Assembly: GCA_016212105.1 (NCBI GenBank)
Contig: JACRHJ010000058.1
Coordinates: 1-48,162, forward strand
Source: Nitrospirota bacterium
GTDB taxonomy: Bacteria > Nitrospirota > JACRHJ01
Reading direction: 5' to 3'
Length of the DNA: 48,162 nt
Shown: one piece after another, positions 40,403 to 48,162 of the stretch
How positions within the stretch are numbered: position 1 is the first letter of the stretch
Layout: the number at the start of each line of letters is the position of its first letter
Made by a program: the position numbers and the translations under genes
The notes under the pieces: generated by a model
Databases searched by the model: none
What the model was told of the DNA's origin: nothing
What the model saw: the letters and a program-made list of their open reading frames with translations, nothing else

Positions 40403-41500
40403 TTACTTCTTCCTCTGACCGCCGGGAGCGTCACCGCCGACCCTCGACAGCATGGTGATGAGCTCCTCCGGGAGGGTACTCCTTCCGATCGCGTCGTCGT
40501 ACGAGATTACCCGCCTCTGGTAGAGATCGAGGAGCGCCTGGTTCATGGTCTGCATGCCGAACCGGGACTGCCCGGTCTGCATGGTGGAATAGAGCTGGTG
40601 TATCTTGTCCTCCCTTATGAGGTTCCTGATCGCCGGGTTGGGGACCAGTATCTCCATCGCCAGGCACCTGCCCGACCCGCTCATCTTCGGGATGAGCTGC
40701 TGGGCTATGATGCCCTCGAGGACGAACGAGAGCTGTGCCCTGACCTGCGGCTGCTGGTGGGGCGGGAAGACGTCCACTATCCTGTTTATGGTCTGGGCGG
40801 CTGAGTTCGTGTGCAGCGTGGCGAACGCGAGGTGGCCGGTCTCGGAGACCGTCAGCGCGGCCTCGATCGTCTCCAGGTCCCGCATCTCGCCGATGAGGAC
40901 GATGTCCGGGTCCTGCCTGAGGACGTACTTGAGCGCCTCCTTGAAGCTCTTGGTGTCAGCGCCGACCTCGCGCTGGTTGACCACCGCCTTCTTGTGCTGG
41001 TGGAGGAACTCTATCGGGTCCTCGATGGTTATTATGTGCTCGTGGCGCTCAGAGTTTATCTTGTCTATCATCGAGGCGAGCGTGGTGGACTTGCCGCTTC
41101 CGGTCGGGCCGGTGACGAGGATGAGGCCCCGCGGCTTGTTGACCAGTTCCGTGATTATCGGCGGGAGGTTCAGGTCGTCGAAGCTCAGTATCTTGAACGG
41201 GATGGTCCTGATGGCCGTGGCGACCGCACCCCTCTGCATGAATATGTTCGCCCTGAAGCGGGAAAGCCCCTTGAGGCCGAACGAGAGGTCAAGTTCGTTG
41301 GACTCCTCGAACTTGTGCTTCTGGACGTCGGTAAGGACGCTGTAGCATAGCTGCTTGGTCTCGGCAGCGCCGAGCGGGGGCAGGTTCATCGGCACCAGGT
41401 GTCCGTCTATCCTGAGCTGCGGAGGCGAGCCCGTCGTTATGTGGAGGTCGGACGCCCCCTTGTCTATCATCGTCTGGAGCAGCTGGTGCAGGTTTGCCAT
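40403..41500 (-). CDS. pilT: Pilus retraction ATPase PilT
   Basis: The protein has 365 residues with GAGGT 9 bases upstream of ATG. Walker A GPTGSGKS (131-138), the Asp box 'TIEDPIEF', Walker B 'VLIGEMRDLETIEAALTVSETGHL' and the His box LAFATLHTNSAAQTINRIVDVFP are intact, and the C-terminal AIRNLIREDKIHQLYSTMQTG segment is the PilT hallmark needed for retraction. It is a cytoplasmic hexameric motor for pilus retraction and twitching. It is separated from pilB by a 204-base repeat-filled gap, so it may be read at a different level. Confidence 0.96.
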   Translation of the reverse strand: MANLHQLLQTMIDKGASDLHITTGSPPQLRIDGHLVPMNLPPLGAAETKQLCYSVLTDVQKHKFEESNELDLSFGLKGLSRFRANIFMQRGAVATAIRTIPFKILSFDDLNLPPIITELVNKPRGLILVTGPTGSGKSTTLASMIDKINSERHEHIITIEDPIEFLHQHKKAVVNQREVGADTKSFKEALKYVLRQDPDIVLIGEMRDLETIEAALTVSETGHLAFATLHTNSAAQTINRIVDVFPPHQQPQVRAQLSFVLEGIIAQQLIPKMSGSGRCLAMEILVPNPAIRNLIREDKIHQLYSTMQTGQSRFGMQTMNQALLDLYQRRVISYDDAIGRSTLPEELITMLSRVGGDAPGGQRKK

Positions 41501-41529
41501 TTATTTATTACCTCAATGGTGCATGCAAG

Positions 41530-41591
41530 TTGTAGCTGCCCCATTCATAGGGCGATTTTAAAGACGCCCGATGAATCGGACAGCTACAACA
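41530..41591. repeat. Long imperfect inverted repeat between pilB and pilT
   Basis: Arms of 26 bases starting GTTGTAGCTG pair at 23 positions across a 10-base spacer (ATTTTAAAGA). It would form a stable hairpin in the pilB-pilT transcript, but there is no T-run. Confidence 0.75.
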
Positions 41592-41628
41592 ATAATATCA
41601 ACATCGTCCGGTAGTAGTGTTTGTCGCC

Positions 41629-41696
41629 CCGTGCTTGACACGGGGTCCAGGAATTTTATAACTTCCTGGATTCCCGCCTTCGCGGGAATGACGGAC
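41629..41696. repeat. Composite hairpin repeat, inverted orientation
   Basis: GCCCCGTGCTTGACACGGGG then GGATTCCCGCC-TTC-GCGGGAATGACGG. These are the two hairpin modules of the repeats at 4388 and 46297, in reverse orientation. It lies right after the pilB stop. Confidence 0.8.
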
Positions 41697-41704
41697 TTAT
41701 TTCT

Positions 41705-43405
41705 TTAGTCCCCGAACGTGACGCGGAGGACCTCTTCTATCGAGGTCATCCCGACCCTGACCTTCGAGAGGCCGGAAAGGCGGAGCGACTTGCAGCCGTC
41801 CTCGAGCATGCCCCTCTTTATCTCGGTGCCGGACGCGCCTTCGAGTATCAGCTCCTTCAGCCTGTCGGTGATGGGCATGACCTCGTAGAGCGCGACCCTG
41901 CCCTTGTAGCCGGTGCCGCCGCAGAGGTCGCACCCGTGCCCCTTGTAGCATACCAGGTCGTGCAGTTCTTCCGGCTTGAAGCCAACCTCGAGCAGCGTGT
42001 GCTCCGGGACCTTTTCCGGCTCCTTGCAGTTCTGACAGACCTTCCTCGCGAGCCTCTGGGCAAGTATGAGCAGGCAGGAGGACGCGACGAGGAACGGCTC
42101 TAGGCCCATGTTCAGCAGGCGGTTGATCGTGCTCGGGGCGTCGTTCGTGTGGAGCGTGGAGAGCACGAGGTGGCCGGTGAGCGCGGCCTTGACCGCGATC
42201 TCTGCCGTCTCGTAGTCCCGTATCTCGCCGACCATTATGATGTCCGGGTCCTGCCTGAGGAACGAGCGCAGCGTGGCCGCGAAGTTCAGGCCTATCTCGT
42301 CTTTCATCTGGACCTGGTTGATGCCCATCAGGTTGTACTCGACCGGGTCCTCGGCGGTCATGATGTTGACGTCTATCTTGTTGACGTTACTGAGCGCCGA
42401 GTAGAGCGTCGTGGACTTGCCTGAGCCCGTGGGCCCGGTGACCAGCACCATCCCGTACGGGGAGTTGATGGCCTTTAGGAAGTCCTTGCCGGCCTTCTCC
42501 TCGAAGCCGAGCTTGGTCAGGTCGAGCTGGAGGTTGCCCTTGTCGAGTATCCGCATGACTATCTTCTCGCCGAACAGTGTCGGCAGCGTGGAGACGCGGA
42601 GGTCGACCTCCTTGCCCTTCATCTTGAGCTTTATCCTGCCGTCCTGCGGGAGACGTCTCTCGGAGATGTCCAGCTCGGACATGATCTTTATCCTGGAGGT
42701 CAGCGCGGCCCGGAGGCGCATCGGCGGCTGCATCGTCTCGTACAGCACGCCGTCCACGCGGTACCTGACGCGGAACGCCTTCTCGTACGGCTCGATGTGT
42801 ATGTCGCTCGCTCCCTTGGCGATGGCGTCGGTGAGTATGAGGTTGACCAGCTTGACGACCGGGGCGTCCTCGACCGCGGCCTTCAACTCGCCCAGGTTCA
42901 CGTCCTCCTCGTCGTCCATGACGAGGTCGACGTTCTCCTCGCCCTTCTCGAGCGAGGCCATGACGTCCTGGAGCGCCTCGGTGGAGTCGTAGTACTTGTT
43001 GACCGCGGCCTTTATCGCGGCCTCGGAGGCAACGACCGGCTCGACGTTGTATCCGGTCATGAACTTGACGTCGTCGAGCGCGAATACGTTCGACGGGTCG
43101 ACCATGGCGATGGTTATCGTCGCGCCGGTACGGCTGATGGGCATTATCTGGTACTTCTGGACGACGTCGCTCGGGATGAGCTTGCAGACGGACGGGTCTA
43201 TCTCCATATCCTGGAGGCTGACCGCCGGAATACCGTACTGTTTGCTGAGGAATGTGATGAGCTTGTCCTCGTCCACGAACCCGAGCTTGACGAGGTTCGT
43301 GCCAAGACGGCCGCCGTCCTTCTGCTGGGACGCGAGCGCCTTCTTCAGCTGGTCGTCGGTAATTATGTTGGCATTCACAAGCATCTGGCCGAGCCTGCCC
43401 GCCAT
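41705..43405 (-). CDS. pilB: Pilus assembly ATPase PilB
   Basis: The protein has 566 residues with AAGGAG upstream of ATG. The N-terminal MshEN domain (about 1-145; LGQMLVNANIITDDQL, LGFVDEDKLITFLSKQYGIP) is of the type that binds cyclic-di-GMP in relatives. The GspE/PulE motor follows: Walker A GPTGSGKS (324-331), 'TAEDPVEYNL', Walker B IIMVGEIRDYETAEIA, His box LSTLHTNDAP, and a zinc-binding tetracysteine (Cys457, 460, 492, 495). It drives pilus extension from the cytoplasm. It is first in the pil operon and has a good promoter. Confidence 0.96.
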   Translation of the reverse strand: MAGRLGQMLVNANIITDDQLKKALASQQKDGGRLGTNLVKLGFVDEDKLITFLSKQYGIPAVSLQDMEIDPSVCKLIPSDVVQKYQIMPISRTGATITIAMVDPSNVFALDDVKFMTGYNVEPVVASEAAIKAAVNKYYDSTEALQDVMASLEKGEENVDLVMDDEEDVNLGELKAAVEDAPVVKLVNLILTDAIAKGASDIHIEPYEKAFRVRYRVDGVLYETMQPPMRLRAALTSRIKIMSELDISERRLPQDGRIKLKMKGKEVDLRVSTLPTLFGEKIVMRILDKGNLQLDLTKLGFEEKAGKDFLKAINSPYGMVLVTGPTGSGKSTTLYSALSNVNKIDVNIMTAEDPVEYNLMGINQVQMKDEIGLNFAATLRSFLRQDPDIIMVGEIRDYETAEIAVKAALTGHLVLSTLHTNDAPSTINRLLNMGLEPFLVASSCLLILAQRLARKVCQNCKEPEKVPEHTLLEVGFKPEELHDLVCYKGHGCDLCGGTGYKGRVALYEVMPITDRLKELILEGASGTEIKRGMLEDGCKSLRLSGLSKVRVGMTSIEEVLRVTFGD

Positions 43406-43445
43406 CTGGATCTCCTTGGACTGTGGTTGACCTATTAACTCGCTA

Positions 43446-43475
43446 ATTCTATTGTAAACAAGCCCCTTGTGTCAA
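43446..43475 (-). promoter_or_regulatory. Sigma-70-like promoter of the pilB operon
   Basis: -35 TTGACA (43475-43470), 18-bp spacer, -10 TAGAAT (43451-43446), about 40 bases before the pilB start. Confidence 0.7.
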
Positions 43476-43540
43476 GGGATTAATGGGCCCGGCGCACGAC
43501 GTTAAGCATTAAATAAATTTAACATTTATGGGCGCAGCCG

Positions 43541-44383
43541 TCAATACCCCGCAAGGAGGGCCGCCCTCATCACGTCCACCGGCGGCGTCTTTGCGAACCA
43601 GTGCTCGAACGCGAGCACGCCCTGGTACAGCAGCATCCCCAGTCCGTTGGCGGTCCTGGCGCCTGCCGTCTCAGCCGCCTCGATGGTCTTTGTCCGCGCC
43701 GGGTTGTACACGATGTCGTAAACCACCTGGCCCGGCCGGAAGGACTCCTTCGGCATCGGCAGCGGGTCGGACTCGTGCATCCCGAGCGGGGTCGCGTTGA
43801 CCACCAGGTCCGCGCCCCGGATGAAGTCCGGGTCCAGTATCGACGGCCGCGCGGCCTCGCGCCCCGCGCCGGAGTTCACGTCCATGACCAGCCTGTCTCG
43901 CCGCGCCTCGTCTATGTCGTAAAAGTACACACGCCTTGCCCCGGCCATGGCGAGCGCCGTGCCGATGCCGCGCGACGCCCCTCCCGCGCCACAGACGAAC
44001 ACACGCTTCTTGTCCGGGTCGAACCCCGCATCGAGCTTCAGCGACATGACAAACCCGCGCCCGTCCGTGTTGTAGCCTGTCAGCCTGCCGTCCCTGTTGA
44101 CGATGGTGTTGACCGCGCCCATCTTCTTCGCCTCCGGGTCTACGGAGTCCAAAAACTCCATCACCCGCTCCTTGTGCGGGACGGTGATGTTCGACCCGGC
44201 GAAGCCGAGCGCGCGCAGTCCGTTCACCGCCGCGCCGAGGCCTTCAGGCCTTATGTGGAAAGGCACATACGCGTTGTCCATGTCCAAGGCCTCGAAAGCG
44301 GCGTTGTGCATCGCGGGCGACTTGGTGTGCTCTACCGGGTCGCCGAATATGGCTACCAGTTTTGTCCTGCCGGTTATCTTCAT
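43541..44383 (-). CDS. aroE: Shikimate dehydrogenase AroE
   Basis: The protein has 280 residues. It has all AroE signatures: FGDPVEHTKSPAMHNAAF (shikimate-binding Ser/Thr region), NITVPHKE with catalytic Lys71, GYNTDGRGF with Asp107, the nucleotide loop VCGAGGASRGIGTAL, and NATPLGM. It reduces 3-dehydroshikimate with NADPH in aromatic amino-acid synthesis in the cytoplasm. It lies 30 bases after the rhomboid-TPR gene, likely in one transcript; no other aro gene is in view. Confidence 0.95.
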   Translation of the reverse strand: MKITGRTKLVAIFGDPVEHTKSPAMHNAAFEALDMDNAYVPFHIRPEGLGAAVNGLRALGFAGSNITVPHKERVMEFLDSVDPEAKKMGAVNTIVNRDGRLTGYNTDGRGFVMSLKLDAGFDPDKKRVFVCGAGGASRGIGTALAMAGARRVYFYDIDEARRDRLVMDVNSGAGREAARPSILDPDFIRGADLVVNATPLGMHESDPLPMPKESFRPGQVVYDIVYNPARTKTIEAAETAGARTANGLGMLLYQGVLAFEHWFAKTPPVDVMRAALLAGY

Positions 44384-44413
44384 GGAACTATGCTCTCCGA
44401 TTGGTGTTGATAT

Positions 44414-46189
44414 TCAGGAAGCTCCGGCGGTCTTCCCCGCCGGCAGCTGCCTCATCCCCTCCTCCGCCTCCATGCGGAAGAACTGCCCCTCGGGCAGCGT
44501 CTTTATCAGCGCCCCGTAATGCCTGCGGGCGCTCCCTTCGTCGCCGAGCCTCCTGTGGTATATCCGCGCGAGGTTCAGGCGCGCCTGGGCGTTTTTCCTG
44601 TCCGCCCTCAGTACCGTCTCGTACAGCCCGGCCGCCTTCTCGTACTTCCCGCCCTTCTCCGCCATGACAGCCTCGCTGTACACCTTCTTCTGCTCGAACT
44701 CCTCGTGCGCCTGTTTGTCCGACTTCCCGAAATAAAACAGGTACTCGGTGAAGTCCCCCATCCGGTGCACTATCGTCATCAGGTAGGCGGCGACGAATAT
44801 GAAGACCGGGGCGAACTTGTTGGAGTACAGGCCGGGATACAGGACGATCACCGCTATGTTCAGGAAAAGGAGTATCGACCAGAGCGACGGGTCCGCGAAG
44901 TAGCCCTGCGCGACCTCTATCCAACCGAGGGCTTCCGCCTCCTTCTTCTCCGCGGCGGCCTCCTCCTTGACGGCCCTTGGAGGCCTTGGCCTGGCCGGCG
45001 GGAATACCTTTCCGGTCTCCGCCATAATCGCCGCCCTCGCCGCCTGCTTGTGGACGGTGTCCGGGAAGTCGTGGAGTAGCACCCCCACGCCCTCGTAAGC
45101 CTCGTCGGTATATCCCAGGTGCCTGCTTGCCTTTATGAACAGGAGCAGAGCCTTCTCCGCCAGAGGCCCCTCGCCTCCGCCCGACCTGACGAACGGCCGG
45201 AGCGCCATGCGCGCCTCTTCGTACTCGCCCGCGCCGGCGAACGCCTCGGCCGCCTTCAGGTGGTACTTGAGCTGCACGGGCCTGCCCAGTGCCTCGGCGC
45301 ATTCGGTGACGACATATGCCCCGCCGACCGGGTCCGTGGCGAACAGGAGCGTCGCGGCGGCCAGAAAGTACCGTTCCGCGAGCTGGGGCTGGCCGTCTCC
45401 CATGTACAGACGCGCAAGCTCGTGGTTCACCTCGGGGTCCTTTGGAGACAAGTTGTAGAGTTTCAACAGCTCCTTCTCGGCCGCCTTCCACCCGCCGCCT
45501 TTTTCGAGCTTGCTCTGTATCCTCTCCTTCAGGAGTTCCGCCCTGCCCTCCTCGCCGAAACCCTTGAGCTTCCCGATGACGATACCGCCGACGAAACCGC
45601 CCACGTGCGCCCAGTGCCCGACCCCGGTCGGGACGGCCATCGAGACCAGCCCCATCAGGAAGTCCTGCAGGAACCAGAAGGCGATAAGCGGGACTACGGG
45701 TATGTCCACCTGTCTCGGCAGGAGGATGGGGCTTATGACCATCTTCATCTTGGTGTAATACAGGCGGTACAAAAACAGCGCCATGACGCCGGATATCGCG
45801 CCGGACGCGCCGATTCCGGGTATGACCGAGTCCGGCCTGGCTATCTTTTCCATGACGGTGCAGATGACGCCGGCGGCAAAGCCCATGATGAAGTAGTACT
45901 TCGTGAACGGGACCGAGCCGACCCTCTCCTCTATCGGACCGGCGAATATCCAGAAGAAGAGCATGTTGAAGACGAGGTGGTAGATGTCTCCGTGCAGGAA
46001 GAGCGAGGTGACGAGGGCGACCGGGTTCCACCAGTTGGCCGGCCCGTAGCCGAACGTCCTTACCGTCCATTCGAGCGTCGGCCCGGACATGGACGACTCG
46101 ACGAGGAAGAATATGATGTTGACGCCAATGATGGCGAGTGTTGCCCTGGGGAGTTTTTTGAGCTGAAGGTTCGAGCCTATCGGTAGCAT
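44414..46189 (-). CDS. Rhomboid-family intramembrane protease with TPR tail
   Basis: The protein has 591 residues with GGAGG 4 bases from ATG. The rhomboid core occupies residues about 15-210, six membrane helices: 'TSLFLHGDIYHLVFNMLFFWIFAG' (the HxxxN-type segment), GIGASGAISG with nucleophile Ser129, and GHWAHVGGF with His195, so the catalytic dyad is intact. Residues about 230-375 are TPR-like helices (YNLSPKDPEVNHELARLYMGDG). Two more membrane helices (about 435-475) and a further TPR pair (EKKVYSEAVMAEKGGKYEKAAGLYETVL) end it. It should cut membrane proteins within the bilayer. The TPRs suggest a protein partner. Rhomboids with a C-terminal TPR tail are known, but this split form with extra helices is less usual. 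Confidence 0.87.
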   Translation of the reverse strand: MLPIGSNLQLKKLPRATLAIIGVNIIFFLVESSMSGPTLEWTVRTFGYGPANWWNPVALVTSLFLHGDIYHLVFNMLFFWIFAGPIEERVGSVPFTKYYFIMGFAAGVICTVMEKIARPDSVIPGIGASGAISGVMALFLYRLYYTKMKMVISPILLPRQVDIPVVPLIAFWFLQDFLMGLVSMAVPTGVGHWAHVGGFVGGIVIGKLKGFGEEGRAELLKERIQSKLEKGGGWKAAEKELLKLYNLSPKDPEVNHELARLYMGDGQPQLAERYFLAAATLLFATDPVGGAYVVTECAEALGRPVQLKYHLKAAEAFAGAGEYEEARMALRPFVRSGGGEGPLAEKALLLFIKASRHLGYTDEAYEGVGVLLHDFPDTVHKQAARAAIMAETGKVFPPARPRPPRAVKEEAAAEKKEAEALGWIEVAQGYFADPSLWSILLFLNIAVIVLYPGLYSNKFAPVFIFVAAYLMTIVHRMGDFTEYLFYFGKSDKQAHEEFEQKKVYSEAVMAEKGGKYEKAAGLYETVLRADRKNAQARLNLARIYHRRLGDEGSARRHYGALIKTLPEGQFFRMEAEEGMRQLPAGKTAGAS

Positions 46190-46515
46190 GATGCCTCCGG
46201 CGGACGAAGGATTAGATTACTCACCACGGATACACGTTGAGAAGCAGTACATTGAAACAGGATTAAGGATAAACTCATACACATTTGCGGACCGGATATT
46301 AAACCGGCAACAAAATAGTTAAACTTCCTGGACCCCGTGTCAAGCACGGGGCGACGAACAAGCGCACGTCATTCCCGCCCCGGCTTTAGGCATGCCGGGG
46401 TGAACTCCAGCGGGAATCCAGTGACTTTTCTAACTTCGCATGGTTTGCATATAATGCTGCCGGATTAATATATGGTTTTGTAACCCTCTGTGCCTCCGTG
46501 ACTCTGTGGTGATAA
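46190..46515. repeat. Composite intergenic repeat, copy 2, with flanking inverted ends
   Basis: No gene. Bases 46297-46473 are the second copy of the repeat at 4388-4537, but its central hairpin has an extra nested stem (CCCCGGCTTTAGGCATGCCGGGG). Outside it, CACCACGGATACACG (about 46222) and CCTCCGTGACTCTGTGGTG (about 46492-46510) are partial inverted copies of each other and frame the unit. Confidence 0.8.
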
Positions 46516-47814
46516 TTATAATTCTTTCACCGCATCAACCAGCCCCGCCGCTGTCGGCTCCACCATGACTATATCCAGGCCGGTCTCACGCGCAAGTCCT
46601 TCCGGCGTCATGTCGTCAAGGAAGACGCCGTCCCCGTCCCGCATCGTGACGGACGGCACAAAGACGGCGTCGGCGTCCACGCCCTTCAGCGCGGCGGCTA
46701 TGTCTCTGCCGCACAAAAGCCCCGTGACCGTGACGCTCTCGCCGAACAGGCCGTTCACAACCGGCAGGACGGTGACGTCCAGCCCCTCGACCTTGCCCGC
46801 GACGGTCTTCGCCACGTCCGCGAGGTACGGCGCGAACGACATGCCGGTGACCAGCACGACCCTTGCCTTCTTCCCGAGGCCCGCGGGCAACCGCCTCTTC
46901 TCGCGCCCGAACTCGGTCAGGAAATCGCGCACAAGCCCGACCCCGTTGTCTATCTGCGGGTAGCCGTCGTACTCCTTGTCCTTGGGGAATTTCCGCCCTG
47001 CCTGGATATAGAACTCGTCGGACGGGTACACGAAGCCTGCGCCGTGTTCCTTCCGCGCCGCTATCCTGTACGGCTCCAGCGAGTCAAGGAGCGCGCCGGC
47101 CTGTTCCTTTGTAAAGCCGTCGATATGCGGCAGTTTCTTCCTGTGCTTCGTGAGGCCGATTGGCACGACCGCGAGCGACGCGACCATCGGGTAGAGCGGC
47201 AGCAGGTCTTCCAGGGTGCGCGTAAGCCTTTCGCCGTCGTTCAGGCCGGGGCAGATTACCGCCTGCGTGTGCAGCGTTATTCCGCCGTCCACCAGCCTCT
47301 TTATCCCGTCCATTACCGGAGCGGCATTGGGGTTGCCGAGCAGGTATTTCCGCATCTCCTCGTCGGTCGTGTGGACGGAAACGTACAGCGGCGAGAGTTT
47401 TTCCCTGATGATCCTCTGGTAGTCCTGTTCGGTCAGCGTCGTGAGCGTTATGTAGTTCCCGTACAGGAAGCTGTGGCGGTAGTCCTCGTCCTTGAGGTAC
47501 AGGCTGCGCCTCATGCCACGCGGCATCTGGGCGACGAAGCAGAACACGCATTTGTTGTTGCAGCAGCGCACCTTCATCGGCGGAGGGACGATGCCCAGGT
47601 CGTCGTCCTCGTCTTTTTCGAGGTCGATGTCGAGGAGCCCGCCCTCCTTCTTCCTGACGAGTATTGTCACGTCCTCGGCCATGATGAGGTATCTGTACGC
47701 GAGGTAGTCCGGCACCGGCGAGCCGTTGATGGACAGTATCTCGTCGCCCGGCGCGAGGCCTATCTCGCGCGCGGTGGAGATTCTTTCGAGGGACTTTATG
47801 ACGAGGCCGGTCAA
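46516..47814 (-). CDS. DUF512 family protein with PDZ-like and radical-SAM-like domains
   Basis: The protein has 432 residues. I place the start at TTG 47814 (AAGGAAAA 6 bases upstream); no ATG fits, and the longer frame enters a REP repeat. An N-terminal PDZ-like domain (residues 1-60, IGLAPGDEILSINGSPVPDYLAYRYL) is followed by a cysteine motif of radical-SAM type CNNKCVFC (CxxxCxxC), MRRSLYLKDEDYRHSFLYGNYITLT, then the long DUF512 part (VVPIGLTKHRKKLPHIDGFT; GAGFVYPSDEFYIQAGRKFP). Members are widespread; their reaction is not known. An iron-sulfur cluster and S-adenosylmethionine chemistry are likely. It stands alone between repeats. Confidence 0.88.
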   Translation of the reverse strand: MTGLVIKSLERISTAREIGLAPGDEILSINGSPVPDYLAYRYLIMAEDVTILVRKKEGGLLDIDLEKDEDDDLGIVPPPMKVRCCNNKCVFCFVAQMPRGMRRSLYLKDEDYRHSFLYGNYITLTTLTEQDYQRIIREKLSPLYVSVHTTDEEMRKYLLGNPNAAPVMDGIKRLVDGGITLHTQAVICPGLNDGERLTRTLEDLLPLYPMVASLAVVPIGLTKHRKKLPHIDGFTKEQAGALLDSLEPYRIAARKEHGAGFVYPSDEFYIQAGRKFPKDKEYDGYPQIDNGVGLVRDFLTEFGREKRRLPAGLGKKARVVLVTGMSFAPYLADVAKTVAGKVEGLDVTVLPVVNGLFGESVTVTGLLCGRDIAAALKGVDADAVFVPSVTMRDGDGVFLDDMTPEGLARETGLDIVMVEPTAAGLVDAVKEL

Positions 47815-47830
47815 GTGATTTTCCTTTATC

Positions 47831-47882
47831 GTAGGGTGGGCTGCGCCCACCAAATTGTTCGGTGGGCGTAGCCCACCCTACA
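47831..47882. repeat. REP-type palindrome pair next to a REP-associated transposase fragment
   Basis: GTAGGGTGGGCTGCGCCCACC and the inverted GGTGGGCGTAGCCCACCCTAC around about 10 bases. Same family as 13778-13853. The transposase remnant ends 2 bases to the right. Confidence 0.85.
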
Positions 47883-47883
47883 T

Positions 47884-48135
47884 TTATTCAATACCAATAC
47901 CGTCTATCGCAATATCAGCCCCGGCTCCCCAATCTAGGGTGTAGACGTCTTCATTCACGTATTTATAAAATGTGCTGTATTCCCAATCCTTCGGATATTT
48001 CACATGTCCATGCTTGACGGGGTTGAAATGTATGTAGGGCACCTCTAAAAATTCGGTTTTAGAGATGCTATCTCTTTTGTGGCAGAGTTCAGCGCCGTAA
48101 GCCGGGTTTTGAGTCCCCGTTCTACGGGTTTTCAT
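47884..48135 (-). pseudogene. C-terminal fragment of a REP-associated tyrosine transposase (RAYT)
   Basis: Residues from about 33 onward read PYIHFNPVKHGHVKYPKDWEYSTFYKYV and then YTLDWG, the well-known C-terminal block of IS200-like/RAYT transposases. The catalytic HUH and tyrosine regions that should precede it are missing; in their place is unrelated sequence containing a CTCTAAAA-N6-TTTTAGAG palindrome (48043-48064). So the gene is cut short, with the break near 48035-48065. It abuts the REP pair at 47831-47882, as expected for a RAYT locus. It may go on beyond the window only as rearranged pieces. Confidence 0.7.
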
Positions 48136-48162
48136 TATTCGTTTCCGGCGCTTTTCACGCCG

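Noticed and set aside
44388..46070. A 560-codon minus-strand frame overlapping the rhomboid gene
   Set aside because: Same strand but a different frame; low-complexity Arg/Gly/Ala text, while the other frame has Ser129/His195 rhomboid motifs.

Overview
The window comes from a high-GC, Gram-negative, diderm bacterium. It carries LptF/LptG, an RND/TolC-type pump, FtsH, lipoproteins, an octaheme c-type cytochrome and a pilB-pilT-pilC-pilS-pilR-pilA type IV pilus locus with a sigma-54 promoter. That pil gene order is typical of Desulfobacterota/Myxococcota (Geobacter, Myxococcus) and some neighbouring phyla. I cannot place it more precisely from sequence alone.

Layout. Positions 1-1649 are AT-rich and look like the end of an integrated island: the 5' end of an IS630-type transposase, an IS-truncated small gene, an FTP/PepSY-domain protein with an attenuator-like leader, and at the boundary a 3' half of a tRNA-Arg(CCT) gene followed by its terminator (attR-like). 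The chromosome then carries a DUF1579 protein, an octaheme nitrite reductase (ONR type, with all expected catalytic residues), a repeat-rich gap with a perfect 27-bp palindrome, a DUF1266 lipoprotein, tex, ftsH, lptF-lptG, a membrane-anchored protein of unknown function, an enoyl-CoA hydratase-like protein and a complete tripartite RND pump (outer-membrane factor, lipoprotein adaptor, HAE1 pump). A rhodanese and a TrmH/SpoU RNA methyltransferase follow.

Positions 21.3-28.3 kb hold a surface-polysaccharide cluster: GT4, a UDP-galactopyranose-mutase-like flavoprotein, a WecA/MraY-type phosphosugar transferase, GT2, an alkaline-phosphatase-superfamily enzyme and a sulfotransferase-like protein. 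Positions 28.4-43.4 kb form one long minus-strand pilus region. Transcription would run pilB, pilT, pilC, pilS, pilR, then from a sigma-54 promoter pilA, a second pilin, and five genes joined by 4-nt overlaps or very short gaps: an O-antigen-ligase/TPR protein, a TPR-like membrane protein, an ABC ATPase, an ABC permease and a second O-antigen-ligase/TPR protein. The last block is the most interesting part of the window: it looks like a pilus-linked glycan ligase and export module (compare Myxococcus pilGHI and the Geobacter pil/xap neighbourhood). Then come aroE, a rhomboid-TPR protein, a DUF512 radical-SAM-like protein and a fragment of a REP-associated transposase.

Intergenic spaces carry several families of palindromic repeats, including a ~150-bp composite present at both ends of the window. 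One REP family supplies the stop codon of two genes and abuts the transposase fragment.
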